Shown here one piece after another: positions 1 through 9,576 of a stretch of 64,000 nucleotides of DNA (position 1 is its first letter; every line of letters begins with the position of its first letter). The notes under the pieces are model-generated. The model was not told the origin of the DNA. It did not search any database and saw nothing but the letters and a program-made list of their open reading frames with translations. The position numbers and the translations under genes are program-made. The DNA lies in NCBI RefSeq assembly GCF_006438965.1, contig NZ_RCZM01000002.1:124001-188000 (forward strand), written 5' to 3'. Source of the DNA: Pedococcus bigeumensis. Lineage in GTDB: Bacteria > Actinomycetota > Actinomycetes > Actinomycetales > Dermatophilaceae.

Positions 1-142
1 GGGACGCCGCTATGTCACCGTCGCGGTGGGCTGCACCGGGGGGAAGCACCGCTCGGTCGCCGTCGCCGAGGCACTGCGCAGCAGGCTCAGCAGCGAGGAC
101 ATCGCGACCTTCGTCGTGCACCGTGACCTGGGGCAGGAGTGA
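1..142 (+). CDS. rapZ: RapZ family nucleotide-binding protein (C-terminal fragment)
   Basis: The last 46 codons of a gene that begins before the window. The tail carries [10 protein letters not shown] followed by a closing HRDL, the hallmark of the RapZ/YvcJ C-terminal domain. RapZ proteins bind nucleotides through an N-terminal P-loop (outside the window). In enterobacteria RapZ is an RNase adapter for the glmZ sRNA; the actinobacterial role is less clear. The stop codon lies within or next to the start of yvcK, and rapZ-yvcK-whiA is a conserved actinobacterial trio, which supports the call. Confidence 0.9.
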   Translation, partial: GRRYVTVAVGCTGGKHRSVAVAEALRSRLSSEDIATFVVHRDLGQE

Positions 143-156
143 GGAGTGAGCGGGCT

Positions 157-1092
157 GTGACCGGCCCCGCAGTGGTCGCCCTCGGTGGCGGGCACGGTCT
201 GGCAGCGTCGCTCGAGGCCCTCAAGCTGGTCTGCGACGACATCACAGCGGTCGTCACCGTCGCCGACAACGGCGGGTCCTCGGGGCGGCTCCGCGACGAG
301 TTCGACGTGCTGCCGCCTGGTGACCTCCGGATGGCGCTGACCGCCCTCTGCGACGACACCGAGTGGGGCCACACCTGGCGGGACGTGCTGCAGCACCGGT
401 TCCGCGGCGACGGCCAGCTCGGCGGCCACGCCCTCGGCAACCTGCTCATCACCGCCCTCTGGGACCTGCACCAAGACCCGGTCATCGGGCTCGACCTGGT
501 CGGCCGACTGCTCAACGCCCGCGGCCGGGTGCTGCCGATGGCCGCGGTGCCGCTGGAGATCACGGCAAGGGTGCAGGGCCTGGACCCCGACGACCCACAG
601 GCCCTGTCGACCCTGCGCGGCCAGGTGGCGGTCGCCACCACCAAGGGGACCGTCGTCAGCATCACCCTCGAACCGTCGGACCCGCCGTCGGCCCCAGATA
701 CCGTCGCCGCCGTGCGCGAGGCCGACTGGGTGATCCTCGGGCCCGGGTCCTGGTTCACCTCGGTGATGCCGCACCTCATGGTGCCGGCCCTGCGCGACGC
801 CCTGCACGACACCTCGGCGAAGCGGCTGCTGACCCTCAACCTCGAACACTCGGGCGAGACGGCCGGCTTCACCGCGGCCCGCCAGGTGGAGGCGCTGGTC
901 GACCACGCGCCCCGGATGAGGCTCGACGCGGTGCTGGCCGACCCCAGCGCCGTGGATGATGAGGCAGGATTGCGAGCGGCCGCTGCGCGGCTGGGTGCAG
1001 AGCTCGTCCTTGCCCCGGTGGCGCAACGCGGCGCACCGGGGCACCATGACTCGCTGCGGCTGGCCGCGGCATACCGTGACCTGTTCGGCTGA
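157..1092 (+). CDS. yvcK: YvcK family gluconeogenesis / cell-shape protein
   Basis: CofD/YvcK family protein of about 311 residues. It opens with VVALGGGHGL and continues with VTVADNGGSSGRLRDE and PPGDLRMAL, the UDP-sugar-binding signatures of the family. YvcK-type proteins bind UDP-GlcNAc-like sugars and affect growth on gluconeogenic carbon and wall synthesis. I chose GTG 157 because GAGGAG (141-146) lies about 10 nt upstream. An alternative GTG at 139 overlaps the rapZ stop as GTGA and adds six residues. It is co-transcribed with rapZ; whiA follows after 145 bp. Confidence 0.93.
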   Translation: MTGPAVVALGGGHGLAASLEALKLVCDDITAVVTVADNGGSSGRLRDEFDVLPPGDLRMALTALCDDTEWGHTWRDVLQHRFRGDGQLGGHALGNLLITALWDLHQDPVIGLDLVGRLLNARGRVLPMAAVPLEITARVQGLDPDDPQALSTLRGQVAVATTKGTVVSITLEPSDPPSAPDTVAAVREADWVILGPGSWFTSVMPHLMVPALRDALHDTSAKRLLTLNLEHSGETAGFTAARQVEALVDHAPRMRLDAVLADPSAVDDEAGLRAAAARLGAELVLAPVAQRGAPGHHDSLRLAAAYRDLFG

Positions 1093-1237
1093 CGTCGCGG
1101 CGGGCGACATGCTTGACGGACGTGGTTGAGTCGGACGAGCAGGTGCCAGTGCCCTCCGGGCGCGGCGGACGGGGAGACGGCAGAGCAGTGCGACGACAGC
1201 GGACCGGTGTGGGACAGCGAGATGGCAGGATGAACCA

Positions 1238-2218
1238 ATGGCTATGACGGCGCGGGTCAAGGACGAGCTCAGCAGACTCGACGTCACGAAGCCGTGCTGC
1301 CGCAAGTCGGAGGTGGCGGCCACGCTGCGGTTCGCGGGTGGCCTGCACATCGTCGGCGGGCGGATCGTCGTCGAGGCCGAGCTCGACACGGCCAATGCAG
1401 CCCGACGGCTCCGCAAGAGCATCAGCGACCTCTACGGCCACCCCTCGGAGGTCCTCGTCCTCGCGGCCGGTGGCTTGCGCAAGGGCAGCCGCTACGTCGT
1501 CCGGGTGGTCCAGGACGGCGAGGCCCTCGCCCGCCAGACCGGGCTCATCGACGCTCGCGGTCGCCCGGTGCGGGGTCTGCCGCCCAAGGTGGTCAGCGCC
1601 TCGGCCTGCGACGCCGAGGCCGCGTGGCGCGGTGCCTTCATCGCCCACGGTTCACTGACCGAACCCGGCCGGTCCTCGGCGCTCGAGGTCACCTGCCCGG
1701 GGCCCGAGGCCGCACTGGCCCTCGTGGGAGCCGCCCGCCGGCTCGGCATCCAGGCCAAGGCCCGCGAGGTCCGTGGCGTCGACCGGGTCGTCATCCGCGA
1801 CGGCGACGCCATCGGCGCGATGCTCACCCGGCTCGGGGCGCACGACGCGGTGATGGCGTGGGAGGAGCGGCGGATGCGCCGTGAGGTCCGCGCCACGGCC
1901 AACCGGCTGGCCAACTTCGACGACGCCAACCTGCGCCGGTCCGCGCGCGCCGCGGTCGCCGCGGGTGCCCGGGTGCACCGTGCCATGGAGATCCTCGGCG
2001 ACGAGATCCCCGACCACCTCAAGGAGGCCGGGGCGCTTCGGCTGGAGCACAAGCAGGCGTCGCTCGAGGAGCTCGGCCAGCTCGCCCAGCCGCCGATGAC
2101 CAAGGACGCCGTCGCCGGCCGGATCCGCCGCCTGCTGGCGATGGCCGACAAGCGTGCCCAGGACCTCGGGATCCCTGGCACCGAGGCAAACCTGACGCCC
2201 GACATGCTCGACGCATGA
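1238..2218 (+). CDS. whiA: DNA-binding protein WhiA
   Basis: 326 residues beginning [14 protein letters not shown], the usual actinobacterial WhiA start. The N-terminal part matches the LAGLIDADG-homing-endonuclease-like fold ([18 protein letters not shown]). The C-terminal part carries the helix-turn-helix ([20 protein letters not shown]). In Streptomyces WhiA acts with WhiB on cell-division genes; in non-sporulating relatives it is a conserved regulator or chromosome-associated protein. The stop overlaps the start of the next gene as ATGA. I see no strong promoter in the 145 bp before it, so read-through from yvcK is plausible. Confidence 0.95.
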   Translation: MAMTARVKDELSRLDVTKPCCRKSEVAATLRFAGGLHIVGGRIVVEAELDTANAARRLRKSISDLYGHPSEVLVLAAGGLRKGSRYVVRVVQDGEALARQTGLIDARGRPVRGLPPKVVSASACDAEAAWRGAFIAHGSLTEPGRSSALEVTCPGPEAALALVGAARRLGIQAKAREVRGVDRVVIRDGDAIGAMLTRLGAHDAVMAWEERRMRREVRATANRLANFDDANLRRSARAAVAAGARVHRAMEILGDEIPDHLKEAGALRLEHKQASLEELGQLAQPPMTKDAVAGRIRRLLAMADKRAQDLGIPGTEANLTPDMLDA

Positions 2219-3387
2219 CGAGGATCGCCGTCGTCGGCACCGGTTATGTCGGGTTGTCCATGGCGGTGCTGCTCGCCCAGCACCACGAGGTCGTGGCGCT
2301 CGACATCGACGCTGCCCGGGTGGACCTGCTCACCTCCGGCCGCAGCCCGATCGCGGACCCCGAGATCGAGACCTTCCTCGCCCACCACGAGCTCAACCTG
2401 ACCTTCACCACCGACCCGGCGACCGCCTACGACGGCGCCGAGTTCGTCATCATCGCTACCCCCACCGACTACAACCCGGTGACCAACTACTTCGACACCT
2501 CCACGGTCGAGAAGGTTGCCGCCGACGTGGTGGCTGCCAACCCGACGGCCGTGATGGTCGTGAAGTCGACCGTCCCGGTGGGCTTCACCCAGGCGCTGGC
2601 CGAGCGGCTGGGCACCGACAACCTGCTGTTCAGCCCCGAGTTCCTGCGCGAGGGCAAGGCCCTCTGGGACAGCCTGCACCCGTCGCGGATCGTCGTAGGG
2701 GAGCGCAGCGACCGGGGCCGCGCCTTCGCCGACCTGCTGCGGGAGGGGTCGGAGCAGCCCGACGTGTCAGTGCTGCTGACCGACAGCACCGAGGCAGAGG
2801 CCGTCAAGCTCTTCGCCAACACCTACCTCGCGATGCGCGTGGCCTTCTTCAACGAGCTCGACACGTTCGCCGTGACCCACGGGCTCGACACGCGCCAGAT
2901 CATCGAGGGAGTGGGCCTCGACCCGCGGATCGGCCCGGGCTACAACAACCCGTCGTTCGGCTACGGCGGCTACTGCCTGCCCAAGGACACCAAGCAGCTG
3001 CTCGCCAACTACCAGAACGTCCCGCAGTCGCTCATCGAGGCGATCGTCAGCGCCAACACCACCCGCAAGGACTTCGTGGCGACCGACATCCTGCGTCGCT
3101 CCCCGCGCATCGTCGGCATCCACCGGCTGATCATGAAGTCGGGTTCCGACAACTTCCGGTCCAGCAGCGTGCAGGGGATCATGAAGCGGATCAAGGCCAA
3201 GGGCGTCGAGGTCGTCGTCTACGAGCCCGCTCTGGCTGACGACCACTTCTTCGGGTCCCGGGTGGTCCGCGACCTCGACGAGTTCACCGAGATCTCCGAC
3301 GTGATCGTCGCCAACCGGATGGTCGCCGAGCTCGAACCGGTGGCCGACAAGGTCTACACGCGCGACCTCTTCGGCGGCGACTCCTGA
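2215..3387 (+). CDS. ugd: UDP-glucose 6-dehydrogenase
   Basis: 390 residues. Oxidises UDP-glucose to UDP-glucuronate with two NAD+. The N-terminal Rossmann motif is [10 protein letters not shown]. The catalytic cysteine is Cys254 in [16 protein letters not shown], and the protein ends KVYTRDLF. This is the short Ugd/HasB form known from enterobacteria and streptococci, not the longer form I expect in actinobacteria, and similarity to the E. coli type runs along its whole length (from memory). It overlaps whiA by 4 nt and stands where gap usually follows whiA, so it is probably a later insertion. Possible use: capsule or glycan precursor supply. Confidence 0.93.
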   Translation: MTRIAVVGTGYVGLSMAVLLAQHHEVVALDIDAARVDLLTSGRSPIADPEIETFLAHHELNLTFTTDPATAYDGAEFVIIATPTDYNPVTNYFDTSTVEKVAADVVAANPTAVMVVKSTVPVGFTQALAERLGTDNLLFSPEFLREGKALWDSLHPSRIVVGERSDRGRAFADLLREGSEQPDVSVLLTDSTEAEAVKLFANTYLAMRVAFFNELDTFAVTHGLDTRQIIEGVGLDPRIGPGYNNPSFGYGGYCLPKDTKQLLANYQNVPQSLIEAIVSANTTRKDFVATDILRRSPRIVGIHRLIMKSGSDNFRSSSVQGIMKRIKAKGVEVVVYEPALADDHFFGSRVVRDLDEFTEISDVIVANRMVAELEPVADKVYTRDLFGGDS

Positions 3388-3405
3388 CCCTGGTCCGCCG
3401 GGTCT

Positions 3406-3423
3406 GCTGACCGCTGGGTCAGC
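3406..3423 (+). terminator. Hairpin after ugd
   Basis: GCTGACC (3406-3412) and GGTCAGC (3417-3423) form a 7-bp stem with a GCTG loop, 19 nt after the ugd stop. No T-tract follows. It could be an intrinsic terminator of the GC-rich actinobacterial type or an RNA-stabilising hairpin. Confidence 0.4.
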
Positions 3424-3502
3424 GCAGGCGTGTGCGGGGATCGGGGTATGCGGCCGTGCCCGACCGGGCGCGCGACGTTACCCGCCCGTACGCCGGACCG
3501 CC

Positions 3503-3532
3503 GTGACTCAACACCGGCCCGCTCGATAGGCT
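3503..3532 (+). promoter_or_regulatory. Candidate promoter of the gap-pgk-tpiA unit
   Basis: GTGACT (3503-3508), an 18-nt spacer and TAGGCT (3527-3532) fit an actinobacterial sigma-70-type promoter, with a start expected near 3539. It lies in the 211-bp gap upstream of gap, which also holds a CGGCATAC octamer (3563-3570) and an AGAAGG ribosome-binding site. The call rests on pattern only. Confidence 0.4.
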
Positions 3533-3583
3533 CGGTCACGAGCAATTCCGCGCCGCCCCACGCGGCATACCGTCCCCATCTGA

Positions 3584-4603
<1,020 letters not shown>

Positions 4604-4607
4604 GCGC

Positions 4608-5816
4608 GTGAGGTCCATCGCCGAGCTGGGCGACCTGCGCGGCAAGCGCGCCCTCGTCCGGTCTGACCTCAACGTGCCCCTCGACGGGCAGACCATCACC
4701 GACGACGGCCGGATCCGTGCGTCCGCGCCGACGATCAAGGCACTGTCCGAGGCGGGCGCGCGCGTCATCGTGTGCGCCCACCTCGGGCGGCCCAAGGGCG
4801 CCCCCGAGGACAAGTACTCTCTCGCGCCCGTCGCGGCTCGCCTCGGCGAGCTGCTCGAGCAGGAGGTCACCTTCGCCACGGACACGGTGGGGGACAGCGC
4901 CCGCGCCGCGGTCGACACGGCGCAGGACGGTGATGTCGTGGTGCTCGAGAACCTGCGCTTCAACGCGGGGGAGACGGCCAAGACCGACGAGGAGCGGGCC
5001 GAGTTCGCTGGCCAGCTCGCCGCGTTGGCAGACGTGTTCGTCTCCGACGGGTTCGGTGTCGTCCACCGCAAGCAGGCGTCCGTCTACGACGTGGCGCGGC
5101 TGCTGCCGTCCGCGGTGGGTGGGCTCGTCGAGACCGAGGTCGGCGTCCTCAAGCGCCTGACCGAGGACCCGGAGCGTCCCTATGCCGTGGTGCTCGGTGG
5201 CGCGAAGGTCTCCGACAAGCTCGGGGTCATCGACAACCTCCTGCAGACCGCCGACCGCCTCCTCATCGGTGGCGGCATGGTCTTCACGTTCCTCGCTGCG
5301 CAGGACTACGAGGTGGGCAAGTCCCTCCTCGAGGCGGACCAGCTCGACGTCGTCCGCGGCTACATCGAGCAGGCCAAGGAGCGCGGTGTAGAGATCGTGC
5401 TGCCCGTCGACATCGTCGCGGCCACCGCGTTCTCGGCCGACGCCGACTTCGAGGTGGTGCCGGCCGGTGCGATCCCGGCCGACCGGATGGGCCTGGACAT
5501 CGGCCCCGAGTCCGGCGTGCTGTTCGCCGAGAAGCTCAAGGACTGCAAGACGGTCTTCTGGAACGGCCCGATGGGCGCGTTCGAGATGGCGCCCTATGCC
5601 GACGGCACGGCTGCAGTCGCAGCCGCCCTCGTCGAGGTGACCGAGAAGGGTGCGCTCACCGTCGTCGGTGGGGGCGACTCCGCGGCGGCCGTGCGCCAGC
5701 TCGGCTTCGAGGACTCCCAGTTCGGCCACATCTCCACCGGTGGCGGTGCCAGCCTGGAGTACCTCGAGGGCAAGCAGCTCCCGGGCCTGACGGTGCTCGA
5801 CGAGCCCAGCGCCTGA
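4608..5816 (+). CDS. pgk: Phosphoglycerate kinase
   Basis: 402 residues, GTG start 4 bp after gap. Transfers the acyl phosphate of 1,3-bisphosphoglycerate to ADP. Early motif VRSDLNVPL (about residues 18-26), central [11 protein letters not shown] and C-terminal nucleotide-site GGGDSAAAV are all intact, and the length is standard. The tight spacing to gap suggests translational coupling. A 108-bp gap separates it from tpiA and contains a CGGCATAC octamer (5899-5906). Confidence 0.97.
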   Translation: MRSIAELGDLRGKRALVRSDLNVPLDGQTITDDGRIRASAPTIKALSEAGARVIVCAHLGRPKGAPEDKYSLAPVAARLGELLEQEVTFATDTVGDSARAAVDTAQDGDVVVLENLRFNAGETAKTDEERAEFAGQLAALADVFVSDGFGVVHRKQASVYDVARLLPSAVGGLVETEVGVLKRLTEDPERPYAVVLGGAKVSDKLGVIDNLLQTADRLLIGGGMVFTFLAAQDYEVGKSLLEADQLDVVRGYIEQAKERGVEIVLPVDIVAATAFSADADFEVVPAGAIPADRMGLDIGPESGVLFAEKLKDCKTVFWNGPMGAFEMAPYADGTAAVAAALVEVTEKGALTVVGGGDSAAAVRQLGFEDSQFGHISTGGGASLEYLEGKQLPGLTVLDEPSA

Positions 5817-5924
5817 CGCGGCGCCGACCAACGTCGACCAGACCAACGCGGACCAGACCAACTACCGTTCGGTGGGCCGGGCGCACCGCCCGGCCCACCG
5901 GCATACCCCCAAGGACGACACCTG

Positions 5925-6731
5925 ATGGCAGCCAAGACCTCCGGTCGCACGCCCCTCATGGCGGGCAACTGGAAGATGAACCTCGACCACCTGCAGGCCA
6001 CCCACCTCGTGCAGAAGCTCGACTGGACTCTGCGCGACGGCCGGCACGACTTCGGTGCGGTCGAGGTGGCGGTGCTGCCACCGTTCACCGACCTGCGCTC
6101 GGTGCAGACCTTGATCGACGGTGACCGGCTCCAACTCAAGTTCGGCGCGCAGGACCTGTCCACGCACGACAGCGGCGCGTACACCGGTGAGATTTCGGGC
6201 GCCTTCCTGGCCAAGCTGGGATGTGACTACGTCGTGGTCGGGCACAGCGAGCGACGCGAGTTCCACGGTGAGCGTGACAGCGAGGTCAACGCCAAGCTCC
6301 AGGCGGCGGGACGGCACGGCCTGATCCCGATCCTGTGTGTCGGGGAGCCCTTGCACATCCGGGAGCCGCGCCAGCACGTCGAATACGTCCTGGCCCAGGT
6401 CGAAGCCTGCCTCGAGGGCATCCCCGCGGAGCAGGCCAGAACCATCGTGGTCGCCTACGAACCGGTGTGGGCCATCGGGACCGGTGAAGTGGCCACACCG
6501 CAGGACGCGCAGGAGGTGTGCGCCGCGATCCGCACCAAGCTGGCCGAGCTGTACTCCGGCGACCTGGCCGACGGCGTGCGCGTCCTCTACGGCGGATCGG
6601 TCAAGGCCAACAACGTCGCGGCGATCATGGCGCAGGAGGATGTCGACGGTGCGCTCGTCGGCGGGGCGTCGATCGACCCGGCCGAGTTCGCCTCGATCTG
6701 CCGTTACCGCGACCACCTGGCGACCGCCTGA
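5925..6731 (+). CDS. tpiA: Triose-phosphate isomerase
   Basis: 268 residues. Interconverts dihydroxyacetone phosphate and glyceraldehyde 3-phosphate. Catalytic signatures are complete: GNWKMN (Asn and Lys), VVGHSERR (His), [10 protein letters not shown] (Glu) and the phosphate-binding YGGSVKANN. The ATG follows AAGGACGACACC. Third gene of the gap-pgk-tpiA cluster; secG follows after 73 bp. Confidence 0.97.
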   Translation: MAAKTSGRTPLMAGNWKMNLDHLQATHLVQKLDWTLRDGRHDFGAVEVAVLPPFTDLRSVQTLIDGDRLQLKFGAQDLSTHDSGAYTGEISGAFLAKLGCDYVVVGHSERREFHGERDSEVNAKLQAAGRHGLIPILCVGEPLHIREPRQHVEYVLAQVEACLEGIPAEQARTIVVAYEPVWAIGTGEVATPQDAQEVCAAIRTKLAELYSGDLADGVRVLYGGSVKANNVAAIMAQEDVDGALVGGASIDPAEFASICRYRDHLATA

Positions 6732-6804
6732 GCGGCGAACAGGTATCCTGACCCCTGCTGCGTTTTCAGCAGCAACAACTGACGTCGAACGAGATGGGTG
6801 TTCC

Positions 6805-7050
6805 GTGGAAGCCGTACGCATTGGCCTGCAGGTTCTGCTGGTCATCGGTGGTCTGTTCCTGACGCTGCTGGTCCTGCTCCACAAGGGCAAGGGCGGCGGA
6901 CTGTCCGACATGTTCGGTGGCGGCATGTCCACCTCACTGGGGTCCTCCTCGGTGGCCGAGCGCAACCTCGACCGGTTCACCGTGGCCGTGGGCGTCGTCT
7001 GGTTCGCGTGCATCGTGGGGATCGGCCTGATCGACCGGTTCACCGCCTGA
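6805..7050 (+). CDS. secG: Preprotein translocase subunit SecG
   Basis: 81 residues, GTG start. Two hydrophobic segments (about residues 5-25 and 58-76) flank the loop HKGKGGGLSDMFGG, the family signature. SecG assists the SecYE channel during membrane passage of preproteins. Its place between tpiA and rbpA is conserved in many actinobacteria. The same frame is open upstream into tpiA, so the start was chosen from the family N-terminus. TATCCT (6744-6749) upstream could be a weak -10 element. Confidence 0.93.
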   Translation: MEAVRIGLQVLLVIGGLFLTLLVLLHKGKGGGLSDMFGGGMSTSLGSSSVAERNLDRFTVAVGVVWFACIVGIGLIDRFTA

Positions 7051-7134
7051 GCTCCTGCACGACCCTGGGTCCCGACCCAGCACTGACCGCACGTCCACGA
7101 CCTACCCTCCCTGACCAGATAGGACCCTCCGCAC

Positions 7135-7485
7135 ATGGCAGGTGGCAACGCAATCCGAGGCAGCCGAGTCGGCGCCGGCCCGATGGGCGAGGCCGAACGC
7201 GGTGACGCCGCCCCCCGCGTCTTCGTGACCTACTGGTGCGCCAACGGCCACCAGACCCGGCCGAGCTTCGCGGAGGAGCCCGGCCTGGCCGTCCCCGAGA
7301 CCTGGGACTGCCCGCGCTGCGGGTTCCCGGCCGGACAGGACGAGGCCAACCCGCCCGCACCGCCGAAGGTCGAGCCCTACAAGACGCACCTCGCCTACGT
7401 GAAGGAGCGTCGCTCTGACGCAGACGGCAAGGCCATCCTCGACGAGGCCCTGGCCACGCTGCGGGAGCGCAAGCTCATCCAGTAG
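7135..7485 (+). CDS. rbpA: RNA polymerase-binding protein RbpA
   Basis: 116 residues. RbpA binds the primary sigma factor and RNA polymerase and stabilises the open complex; it is found only in actinobacteria. The N-terminal tail (IRGSRVGAGPMGE) is followed by the core with WCANGHQTRP and CPRCGFPAG, which carry the Cys/His residues that bind zinc in some homologues. The C-terminal sigma-interacting region contains PYKTHLAYVKERRS. A strong terminator follows directly. Confidence 0.96.
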   Translation: MAGGNAIRGSRVGAGPMGEAERGDAAPRVFVTYWCANGHQTRPSFAEEPGLAVPETWDCPRCGFPAGQDEANPPAPPKVEPYKTHLAYVKERRSDADGKAILDEALATLRERKLIQ

Positions 7486-7509
7486 CAGCCGTCGCACAGA
7501 CACCAGAAG

Positions 7510-7545
7510 CGCCGCCCCGGTCACCGGGGCGGCGTTTTGTGTGTG
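7510..7545 (+). terminator. Rho-independent terminator after rbpA
   Basis: CGCCGCCCCGG (7510-7520) pairs perfectly with CCGGGGCGGCG (7524-7534) around a TCA loop, followed by TTTTGTGTGTG. It lies between the convergent rbpA and pgl genes. This is the clearest intrinsic terminator in the window. Confidence 0.9.
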
Positions 7546-7638
7546 CGACCGGGACTGGTTGCTCGCAGGTCGTCACGGCGTCCGGATCTCGCGGCCCGGT
7601 GACGCTCTCCCGGCAACAAGTCAGGAGGGGTTGGGCGG

Positions 7639-8373
7639 TCAGTCGGGGAGATCGGACGCGGAGTCCGCGTCAACGAGCCAGAGCGTCTCGCGTATGCCGT
7701 GCACCTGGGCTGCGGACGACAGCTCAGGACCAGCGCCGGCGACTCCGTTGCGGACGGCCTCAGCCTTGTCGGCGCCGGCGACGAGGAACCAGACGCGGTC
7801 CGAGCGGCTGAGGCACTCGAACGTCAGGGAGACCCGGTCCGGCGGCGGCTTGGGGGAGTCGTGCACCGCGACGGCGATGGCGTCCGTCGTGAGCTGGGCG
7901 GGGTGACCGGGGAACAACGATGCGACGTGGCCGTCCGGGCCGACGCCGAGGATCATCACGTCGAACTCGCCACCGCCGCTGCCGCGCACCGTCGAGGAGT
8001 ACCTGGCCGCGCTCTCTTCTGCAGACTCGCTGGCGTCGGGTCCCGGGACGCGGTGCACGTTGGCCTGGTCGAGGCCGAGCCGGTCCAGACCCGCGGCGTC
8101 GTTCTGGGTGTCGTTGCGGTCGGGGTCGCCGGCAGGCAGGTAGCGCTCATCACCCCACCAGATCGACACGGTCGACCAGTCGACAGCCGTGTGGGCGGGC
8201 AGCTCGAGCAGGGAGGCGATGATCGCCGACCCGAGCGAACCGCCGGTCAGCGACACGTGCGGCGCGCGCCCCTGCGCTTGGGCATCGAGGAGCGCGGTCA
8301 CGAGTCGGGCTGCCCCCGCGTCGGCGACGGCCTGCTTGTCGGGATGGACCACGACGAGGGCGGGGGCAGTCAT
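7639..8373 (-). CDS. pgl: 6-phosphogluconolactonase
   Basis: 244 residues. Hydrolyses 6-phosphogluconolactone to 6-phosphogluconate, the second step of the oxidative pentose phosphate pathway. Motifs seen: SLTGGSLG (phosphate loop), WGDERYLP and GVGPDGHVASLFPGHP. The ATG overlaps the opcA stop by 4 nt (ATGA), so it is the last gene of a six-gene minus-strand operon. The end faces rbpA, with the shared intergenic region holding the rbpA terminator. Confidence 0.94.
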   Translation of the reverse strand: MTAPALVVVHPDKQAVADAGAARLVTALLDAQAQGRAPHVSLTGGSLGSAIIASLLELPAHTAVDWSTVSIWWGDERYLPAGDPDRNDTQNDAAGLDRLGLDQANVHRVPGPDASESAEESAARYSSTVRGSGGGEFDVMILGVGPDGHVASLFPGHPAQLTTDAIAVAVHDSPKPPPDRVSLTFECLSRSDRVWFLVAGADKAEAVRNGVAGAGPELSSAAQVHGIRETLWLVDADSASDLPD

Positions 8374-9521
8374 GCCTTGGCCGCCTTGGCCGCCTTCGCG
8401 GGGGTCGTCGTGGTCTTGGCGAGCTTGCGCGCCGCAGCCTTCTTGACCTTCGACGTGTGCGGGGCGGAGGGCGGCTCGGGAGCCTGCGCCATCGCGGCGC
8501 TGCTGGCCTTGGCGTGCTCGCGGGTGATCTTGCGCGCCTCCCGCTCGGCGTCCTTGACCGACGGTGCCTCGCCCTCTCGGACGGCCTCACTGGCGGTCAT
8601 CGACTTGGTACCGACTCTGGCCAGTCCCTTGCGGATGGTCTCCTCGTAGATCTCGTCGGGGTCCAGCCGGCGGAGCTCATCGGCCAGGCACTCGGCGGTG
8701 GCCCTGCGGGCCAATGAGATCCGCCGGACCGGCTGACCCGGTTGGCTGAGCGTGGCGATCGAACCGTCAGGGCGGACCAGGTCGATGGCGCCGCTGCGAC
8801 GCTCCAGGCGGACGCTGACCATCCCGGTACCGGTGCGCGAGCGGGCCCGGCGGACCGGGCAGCGCAGGGTCTGGGCCAGCCACGCGGCCAGCAGGTCGGT
8901 CGAGGGGGAGTCCGAGCCGCCCGTCACTGTTGCCTCGGTCACCGTCTCGAACGGCGGCTGGTCGAGGGCAGCAGCGAGCAGCCCGCGCCAGAGGGTGACC
9001 CGCGTCCAGGCGAGGTCGGTGTCGCCCCGCGTGTAGGTGCCGGCCCGAGCCTTCAGCGCGGCGCGGGGACTCTTGGCCTCGGCCGCGTCGGTGATGCGAC
9101 GCTGCGCCATCGAACCGATCGGGTCGTCGGCCAGGTGGGCCGGGGCATCGGTGGGCCACCACGCGACGACGGGGGAGTCGGGCAGCAGCAACGGGATGAC
9201 GACGCTGCGGCCGTGTTCGGTCAGGGCACCGTAGAGCCGGAGCACCACGACCTCGCTCGCCCCAGCGTCACCGCCCACCCGGATCTGGGCGTCGATGCGT
9301 GACTGACCCCGCTTGTTGCCGATGACGACGGCGATGATCCGGCACGGGTGCTGACGGCTGGCGTCGTTGGCGGCCTCGATGGCCCCTTCGGCGTCCTTCT
9401 CGTCGACGACGATGAGCAGGGTGAGGACGCGTCCCAAGGCCATCGCCCCGGTGTCCTGGCGCAGCGCAACGAGCTTCTTGCTGATCGCCACGGTGCTCGT
9501 GCTGGGCAGGTCGACGATCAC
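8370..9521 (-). CDS. opcA: Glucose-6-phosphate dehydrogenase assembly protein OpcA
   Basis: 383 residues, GTG start. OpcA is needed for full activity or redox control of G6PDH in cyanobacteria, and most actinobacteria keep a copy beside zwf. The N-terminal half (ALGRVLTLLIVV, then HPCRIIAVVIG) and the central PLLLPDSPVVAWWP match the family. The last ~80 residues are an Ala/Lys-rich extension ending KAAKAAKA, beyond the normal family boundary. It lies 55 bp after zwf and overlaps pgl by 4 nt. Confidence 0.93.
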   Translation of the reverse strand: MIVDLPSTSTVAISKKLVALRQDTGAMALGRVLTLLIVVDEKDAEGAIEAANDASRQHPCRIIAVVIGNKRGQSRIDAQIRVGGDAGASEVVVLRLYGALTEHGRSVVIPLLLPDSPVVAWWPTDAPAHLADDPIGSMAQRRITDAAEAKSPRAALKARAGTYTRGDTDLAWTRVTLWRGLLAAALDQPPFETVTEATVTGGSDSPSTDLLAAWLAQTLRCPVRRARSRTGTGMVSVRLERRSGAIDLVRPDGSIATLSQPGQPVRRISLARRATAECLADELRRLDPDEIYEETIRKGLARVGTKSMTASEAVREGEAPSVKDAEREARKITREHAKASSAAMAQAPEPPSAPHTSKVKKAAARKLAKTTTTPAKAAKAAKA

Positions 9522-9576
9522 CGGGGTCCCCGATCAGTATCGGAGCGACGAAGGAGCGCAGAACTGAGTGGGGTGG

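Noticed and set aside
6755-6772. CTGCTG-CGTTTT-CAGCAG hairpin between tpiA and secG as a terminator
   Set aside because: The stem is short and AT-weak, the T-run is in the loop rather than after the stem, and secG-type genes are usually read with their neighbours.
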